A DNA stretch of 64,000 nt from assembly GCA_023897205.1 (NCBI GenBank), contig JAHWDD010000001.1, positions 4,898,001-4,962,000 of the forward strand, read 5' to 3'. Below the pieces are notes generated by a model that did no database searches, was not told where the DNA came from, and worked only from the letters and a program-made list of their open reading frames with translations. Position 1 is the first letter of the stretch. Each line of letters opens with the position of its first letter. Below are positions 58,843 to 64,000 of this stretch, piece after piece. The position numbers and the translations under genes were made by a program. This DNA comes from Exophiala sp. HKRS030. Taxonomy: Eukaryota > Ascomycota > Eurotiomycetes > Chaetothyriales > Herpotrichiellaceae.

Positions 58843-60245
58843 ATGTCAAAACTCGAACAAGACAAGGATACCTTCATCCCCGCCCCTCCACCGATCCACA
58901 CACAAGAATCATCATCGTCCCATTCGGACCAAGCGACGTTTACACACCGCGAGCACGAAAATAACCAACAACAACGGCACATACTACAACAACCACAACA
59001 CCGACAACGTAATCCCATGGACCCCAACCCGAACCCGTACCCTTACCACGCCGAACACGGACCTCCCATCGACAACGCCCTCAAGTACGCCGAGGCCGAG
59101 GAGGATTATCAACACCATAAGACTCTGTGGTGGTCGCGAGTTCGACACCACCTGCGTGACCCCTTTGCCGAATTCCTCGGGACTTTTATAATGATCCTGT
59201 TCGGTGACGGATCCGTGGCTCAAGTCACGCTCTCCGCGAACCCCAACCTACCAAAGAGTAGTCAGAACAAGGGTGACTATCAAAGTATTTCATGGGGGTG
59301 AGTTTTGTTAATTTCTTTTGGCTTCTTCACCTCGCTACCCCCTCTCATTCTACATTTCTACAACAAACAAACTGACACCTTTTTTTTTCCTTCGTGTGTA
59401 GTTGGGGTATAGGTGTGATGTTGGGGGTCTATGTCGCAGGTTGCGCCGGAGGTCACCTGAACCCCGCCATAACCATGGTCAATTGTATCTACCGAGGGTT
59501 CCCTTGGTGGAAGTTCCCCATATACGCCTGCGCCCAGGTGGCGGGATGTTTCTGCGGTGCGGCCGTCATCTACGGGAACTACAAGTCGGCCATCGACGCC
59601 TACGAAGGTGGTGCCTCCATCCGTACGGTCCCGGGTTACAGTGACACGGCGACCGCCGGGGTCTTTTGTACCTACCCCCAACCCTTCCTCACCAAAACCG
59701 GACAGTTCTTTTCCGAGATCGTCTCGAGCACCGTCTTGGTCTTTGTCATTTTCGCCGTCAAGGACGACGCCAATCTGGGAGCGGGCAATCTGGTCCCCCT
59801 CGCGCTGTTTTTCCTGATTTTTGGAATCGGTGCAACCCTGGGTTGGGAAACGGGTTATGCGATCAATCTCGCTCGAGACTTTGGTCCTAGATTGTTCACC
59901 TACTTTGTCGGTTATGGACATGAGGTTTGGAGTGCTGGAGGTTATTATTTTTGGGTACGTTTTCTGCTTTCTTTCGTTCCTTCTCCCTCTCCCTCTCTCT
60001 CGCTGTGCCATTGATTTTTCTCATCCCTACGATAACCCCTACTTTTCTCAGCTAACCGAGATGCAAAGATTCCAATGATCGCTCCATTCATAGGTTGCAC
60101 TTTTGGTGGGTTCCTATACGACGCCTTCATTTACACGGGTGAATCACCAATCAACACCCCGTGGATGGGACTGAAAAGACTTGTCCACCCATCCAAAAAG
60201 GGAATCAAGGAAGCCTTTTACGGTCGTCCTGAGAAGGAAGTTTGA
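58843..60245 (+). CDS. Aquaglyceroporin (MIP family)
   Basis: Predicted 394-residue membrane channel for glycerol and water. A 100-residue cytosolic N-terminus rich in Gln, His, Pro and Asn precedes the channel (DPFAEFLGTFIMILFGDGSV). The first pore motif is NPA at 172-174 (GGHLNPAITM). The second is NLA at 307-309 in AINLARDFGPRL instead of NPA, with Asp311 present as in glycerol-conducting members. Three exons; introns 59298-59401 (SWG joins WGIGVM) and 59955-60068 (YYFW joins IPMIAPF). The second acceptor is AAAG, chosen because the nearer CAG leads to a stop. The tail is basic and ends GRPEKEV. Confidence 0.92.
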
Positions 60246-60615
60246 GGTATTTCTTCTTGCGTTGCCAATTCTTGACACAGATGGGTTTTTTTTCCTTTGG
60301 CGGCGTTGGAACATTTTGTGATGTTTCTTGTACGAATACGAAACGTGTCACAGCCCTGAAATCGGTCCAGGCTTTGTTGTATTTTGAAACAAGAAAAGAA
60401 GCTTCGTGTTTATTTGGCAAGCGATTGCTGTTGGTGTCTTGTACATCGTATCTGTATCCATATACTGTCGTTGCAATTGTTGGGCCATTTAGAATTGTAT
60501 CGGACGTACAGACGAGTGTCAATCTTGTTGTGGCGAGAGCCGGCATATCGGAGCCGAGCTAGGGTGACAGGACCGGCGATAATAGATATCTTACCTAGAG
60601 TAGTCACATTAAATA
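60246..60615. other. Convergent spacer
   Basis: Shared 3' flank of the aquaglyceroporin (plus) and the WD40 gene (minus). Nothing is recognised. Confidence 0.4.
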
Positions 60616-62325
60616 TCATGTCTTTTGTTTCTTCTTTTTCCTTTCATCTTCATCCTCGTCGTCATCATCACTGAGATCGGCGTAGATGGTCTTTGGCTGC
60701 GTCTTGCCCCAGGCTTTGGTGAACATCGGGTCGTTCTGGGCCTTGTCGGCGTACTTGAGCAGGGCCTCCCGGGGGTCCTCCTCCCTCATGGAGCTCAGGG
60801 GGATCCTCTCCTTGATGTGCTTCTCGTCCGGCTGGCCCCGCGAGAAGGGGGTCGACGCCGGCACGTGGGGCCTCCGGGGGTCCCTGGACTTGCCGGACGC
60901 CGTGAGGCCGATGGTGGGGTGCCGCGACGAGAACGTGCTGCCCTGGATGGCTTCACCGCTCGTGCCCGGGTTGACGATGGCGTCGCCGGAGATGCCCTGC
61001 GACATGTCGGTGGTGAGGCTGGGGTCGTCGTCGACGTGGCGACGTTTGGGCGGCTTGGACATGACCATGACGGCTCCCTTGTTGGAGATCTTGGGGTTGA
61101 AGAGGACGTGCGTCTCGGCGTTGGCGCTTCCCGTGACGATCTGGTTGAGCTTGTCGTGCCACAAGACACTGATCAACGGCGAACCCGGCGTGACGGCCGT
61201 GACGAGTTCGGGTTTGAGCGTGGCGGGGTTCAAGATGTAGAGATCTCCAGTCTCGGAACCGGTGACGATCGACGAGGAATTGGGTGCGAACATGATGTTG
61301 GAGGTCGGGTATTGGCTGGACGTGGATGTGTGAGTCGCGGTATTGACGGGTTGCTTGAATTTCCTCGTGTCCCACAGTTTGACGGTCTCGTCGCCGCCCC
61401 GGGTCACGACGAGTCTCCCGTCGGCGCTGATGTCGATGCCGCTCGTCCAGGTGTTGCTCGTGTGAGCCTGGCCGATCTCAGCGCTCGGTCTGTGGTAGGG
61501 GCCTTCGCCCCCCCACATCGACAGCGAGCCGTCCAGGGCCGCGGCGACGAGGAGGCTGTTTTTACCCTCGACCTGACTGCCCCAGGCCACGGCCGTCATT
61601 CGACTTCGGCCCGCCGCTCCCGCCAGCTTCGACTTGTGCACAATCACGTCCCTCTGCTTGTTGCGCACGTTGACGTCCCAGATCCGGATGGTGCTGTCGG
61701 TGCCGGCGGTGACGAAGAGGTCGGGCAGAAAAGGGTGCCAAGTGCCGCTGGTGATCTCGCTGACGTGGCCCCTGGTCATGTTCATGTCGCGCAGGTACAT
61801 GTCGCCTTTGACAAACTCTGTGATTGTTTCGCCGTCTCTCGACAGGATCTTGGCCTGTGTCGTCGCCGAAACGATGAGGACCTGACCGGGCGAGTTTGGG
61901 TTGAATTTCGCGGTGTGGACCGGGTGCGTCTCTGAATTGGCTGACGTCTTCGTGGCGGTAGGATCGACGGACTTGAACGCCCGTAGTGTGTTTGGAGTCA
62001 TGGAGGCGAAATCGTGCAGTTTGATCGTGCAATCCGTAGAACCTGTGATCATGCGGGACCCAGAAGGGTCTACCGTGATGGTAGTGACTGGACGGTCGTG
62101 CGTTTTGAAGACAATTTCATGAGAGATGGGATATTCATCTTCGTCGTCGTCAGAGTCGTCGGAGTCGTCTGAATCCGAATCACTCCCTGCTTTTGAGCGG
62201 GCTTTGGCTTCTTGTGCCTCTGGCACTTTACGTCGAGCTTGTTCCAACTGAGCCTGAGCATCGAAGCCTCCCGCTCCGCCTCCGAAGGAACTGGGAAGAA
62301 TATCGCGTAGACCGTCCTCGTCCAT
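60616..62325 (-). CDS. WDR70: WD40 protein, WDR70/gastrulation-defective type
   Basis: Intron-less, 569 residues. After LPSSFGGGAG and an acidic Asp/Ser tract (about 47-65) come WD repeats starting with ISHEIVFKTHDRPVTTITVD and including SRMITGSTDCTIKLHDFASM, GTDSTIRIWDVN and RGGDETVKLWDTR. The C-terminal third lacks repeats but carries the family segment KRRHVDDDPS, KSRDPRRPHVPAS, and a tail of acidic then KKKKQK residues. WDR70 homologues act in the nucleus with chromatin/DNA-damage ubiquitin ligase complexes. Third codon positions are strongly G/C-biased in the 3' half, which opens long antisense frames. Role here is inferred from family. Confidence 0.88.
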   Translation of the reverse strand: MDEDGLRDILPSSFGGGAGGFDAQAQLEQARRKVPEAQEAKARSKAGSDSDSDDSDDSDDDEDEYPISHEIVFKTHDRPVTTITVDPSGSRMITGSTDCTIKLHDFASMTPNTLRAFKSVDPTATKTSANSETHPVHTAKFNPNSPGQVLIVSATTQAKILSRDGETITEFVKGDMYLRDMNMTRGHVSEITSGTWHPFLPDLFVTAGTDSTIRIWDVNVRNKQRDVIVHKSKLAGAAGRSRMTAVAWGSQVEGKNSLLVAAALDGSLSMWGGEGPYHRPSAEIGQAHTSNTWTSGIDISADGRLVVTRGGDETVKLWDTRKFKQPVNTATHTSTSSQYPTSNIMFAPNSSSIVTGSETGDLYILNPATLKPELVTAVTPGSPLISVLWHDKLNQIVTGSANAETHVLFNPKISNKGAVMVMSKPPKRRHVDDDPSLTTDMSQGISGDAIVNPGTSGEAIQGSTFSSRHPTIGLTASGKSRDPRRPHVPASTPFSRGQPDEKHIKERIPLSSMREEDPREALLKYADKAQNDPMFTKAWGKTQPKTIYADLSDDDDEDEDERKKKKQKT

Positions 62326-63105
62326 GATCTGCGTCCAGAAATCGACTTGACACTCGACCAGGCTGAACGGTGCGAATTGATCAAAGTTGATTTCGTCTCA
62401 TGCCAGATCTGTGCTAGTGATGTGGTGAAGGTGTCGAATGTTTAGAGACCAAGTCTAGTGTCCTAGAACGCCACCGAAGGATCTTGTTTGACTATTATTG
62501 CACGCGATACTGCTAATGGGCATTCTATGATGAGTATCTCGATATCATCGTTGCCTTGAGTGAGTGGTATTGAAATTTCGATATCGGAAATCGGACATCA
62601 ATCTTGGCAACATCCGAAGATTTCCCGAGCCGGTCATCCTACAACTACATGACTACGAACACATGTGCAACTGATGAATTCATTACAGCATTCCTTTACA
62701 AGTCTGTCAATGACATTGACGATATATCTCGACTTAAACGAACCAAGTTATGTATAATTTAACTTTCGGAAAGTCCTACATAACATCGGATCCGATATAT
62801 GCTCAGTTTGTGCCCTCCCGTACTGAAGTTCGTATCTCCGCGATCAATCTGCATGCCGAGGACGGGTCCGGCAAAGACATTTCTCTAGCCGAGTTCATAC
62901 GGGTATACAATGCCCGCGACTAACCGTTCTCCGAACGGAGTACAAAGTAATTCGTACTTTTGCAGCAGTTTGTCATCTATAATAGCTAGTGACTGAGGAC
63001 TGATTCTTCTGAAGAATCTCGGTGAATCCTCTCCCACAGGACCTAGCTCCAGACTTATATACCATACAGACATAACCACATACGGCATTCGGTGGTCCTT
63101 TCATC
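62326..63105. other. Divergent intergenic region, 780 bp
   Basis: Upstream of the WD40 gene (minus) and the esterase (plus). One ACGGAGTA word lies at 62935-62942. No coding frame is supported. Confidence 0.4.
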
Positions 63106-64000
63106 ATGGGCACCCTTAATGACCTGTCGATCGAGACCGGCAAGTTTGGTGCAGCAGCCATCTCGGACAAGACCAATGCCTTCAACGAAATGCTCATGGA
63201 GATCATGGCGGGTGGTCCGAAGTGGTATGAAGTCGGGGCGGAAAAATATCGCCAGATGCGCGCGGCGGGCGAGACCCCCCTCCCAAAGGCCGTCTATCTG
63301 GACTCGGCAGAAGAGTTCGCCGTCCCGTCGCGCGACGCCGGGCGCGACGTCCCATGTCGAATCTTTCGCCCGCAGAATGGCAACCCCATCCGTTCGGTCT
63401 TCCTCCACATCCACGGTGGGGGGTGGGTTCTGCAGGACGAAAAGTCTCAGGACCCGATGCTCCAGGACATCGCCAACAGGACCGGCGTGCTCGTCCTGTC
63501 CGTCGGCTACCGCCTCGCGCCCGAGCACCCGTTCCCCGCAGGACCCGACGACTGCTACGACGTCGCCGAGTGGCTGGTCGACAACGCGACGTCAAAGTTC
63601 GGCGTGCCCATGGGCTTCGTCGGCGGTGAATCGGCGGGGGGCCACCTGAGTATGCTGGTCGCGCTGCACCTGCTGCAACATTCCGTGCCTCGATACGCGG
63701 ATTTCCGATTCAAAGGCCTCTTGCTGCATTTCGGCTGTTACTCCCTGGTATGGACGCCTCGGGTCTATCACTTCCAAAAGCCTCGCGTCCTCGTGCTCGA
63801 TCGAGATTTGATGGAAGCGTTCCGCGATGCCTTCCTCCCAGGCATGTCTGACGCCGACAAAATGCACCCTTCCGTCAGTCCCCTCTACGCCGACCTCGAG
63901 TCTCTACAGGGTAAACTTCCGGCGGCACTGTACACCTGTGGGACGGAAGACTGTCTACTGGATGACACGATGTTCATGAGCAGCAAATGGCTGATGGCCG
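63106..64000 (+). CDS. Alpha/beta-hydrolase (HSL-type esterase), partial
   Basis: Open from ATG 63106 (MGTLNDLSIETGKFG) past the window end, so the C-terminus is missing. Hormone-sensitive-lipase-type carboxylesterase: oxyanion-hole motif HGGGW at 103-107, YRLAPEHPFPAGPDDC at about 135-150, nucleophile Ser176 in GESAG, and a probable acid-residue region near YTCGTEDCLLDD close to the edge. The catalytic His lies outside. G/C-rich third positions resemble the orphan at 47 kb and the WD40 gene. Substrate unknown; no signal peptide is seen. Confidence 0.88.
   Translation, partial: MGTLNDLSIETGKFGAAAISDKTNAFNEMLMEIMAGGPKWYEVGAEKYRQMRAAGETPLPKAVYLDSAEEFAVPSRDAGRDVPCRIFRPQNGNPIRSVFLHIHGGGWVLQDEKSQDPMLQDIANRTGVLVLSVGYRLAPEHPFPAGPDDCYDVAEWLVDNATSKFGVPMGFVGGESAGGHLSMLVALHLLQHSVPRYADFRFKGLLLHFGCYSLVWTPRVYHFQKPRVLVLDRDLMEAFRDAFLPGMSDADKMHPSVSPLYADLESLQGKLPAALYTCGTEDCLLDDTMFMSSKWLMA

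Noticed and set aside
60625..61935. 436-codon plus-strand open frame opposite the WD40 gene
   Set aside because: It mirrors G/C-rich third positions of the WDR70-like gene; the opposite frame has clear WD repeats and this one has no family features.

Overview
This window is nuclear DNA of a filamentous ascomycete (Pezizomycotina). Genes lie about 2 kb apart on both strands. Introns are short (47-151 nt), GT-AG, and often carry a CTAAC/CTGAC branch site. The protein set (BEM1, POS5, ATP19, VPS36, MCD4, a fungal Zn2Cys6-DUF3425 regulator, a penDE-type acyltransferase, a fungal E2/F-box protein) is fungal. A Eurotiomycete, perhaps a chaetothyrialean black yeast, would fit the phenol hydroxylase and general gene style, but that is a weak inference. 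I see no tRNA, rRNA, transposon, CRISPR array or secondary-metabolite core enzyme.

Layout. 0-5 kb: ferroportin-like metal transporter and a phenol 2-monooxygenase, both minus. 6-14 kb: YIP4, a Yrb2/RanBP3-type Ran-binding protein, an RWD-DUF1115 protein with a 44-residue Asn tract, and the mitochondrial ATPase AFG1. 14.8-28.2 kb: a run of minus-strand housekeeping genes: BEM1 (polarity scaffold), THP3-like, a paraoxonase-like esterase, MCD4 (GPI anchor synthesis) and VPS36 (ESCRT-II). 28.7-35.6 kb: a disordered protein diverging from an Hva1/TUDOR protein; an F-box-type gene interrupted by a single in-frame TAG; an O-methyltransferase lying directly after, and in the same frame as, a mitochondrial-type phosphopantetheinyl transferase; and a divergent penDE-like acyltransferase. 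35.7-45.7 kb: ATP19 and MTP18 (mitochondrial, divergent), an E2/F-box fusion, a mitochondrial-carrier-like protein, an LPLAT acyltransferase and a mitochondrial NAD(H) kinase. 47-57 kb: an intron-less orphan, a nuclear-looking protein with a SUMO-interaction-like motif behind a long pyrimidine-rich leader, a Zn2Cys6 regulator, OsmC and a conserved fungal protein. 58.8-64 kb: aquaglyceroporin, WDR70-like WD40 protein, and an alpha/beta-hydrolase cut by the window end.

Most genes are unrelated housekeeping functions, with no evident cluster. The most unusual signals are: (i) the PPT2-like and O-methyltransferase reading frames separated by one in-frame TAA; (ii) the nearby F-box gene broken by one in-frame TAG; (iii) the E2 plus F-box fusion with an Arg/Gly tail; (iv) a dispersed 8-9-mer ACGGAGTA found only between genes; (v) a strong G-quadruplex-like G-run and repeated TACGAGT words upstream of the aquaglyceroporin. 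Gene models were joined by eye from reading frames and splice consensus; splice sites are predictions.
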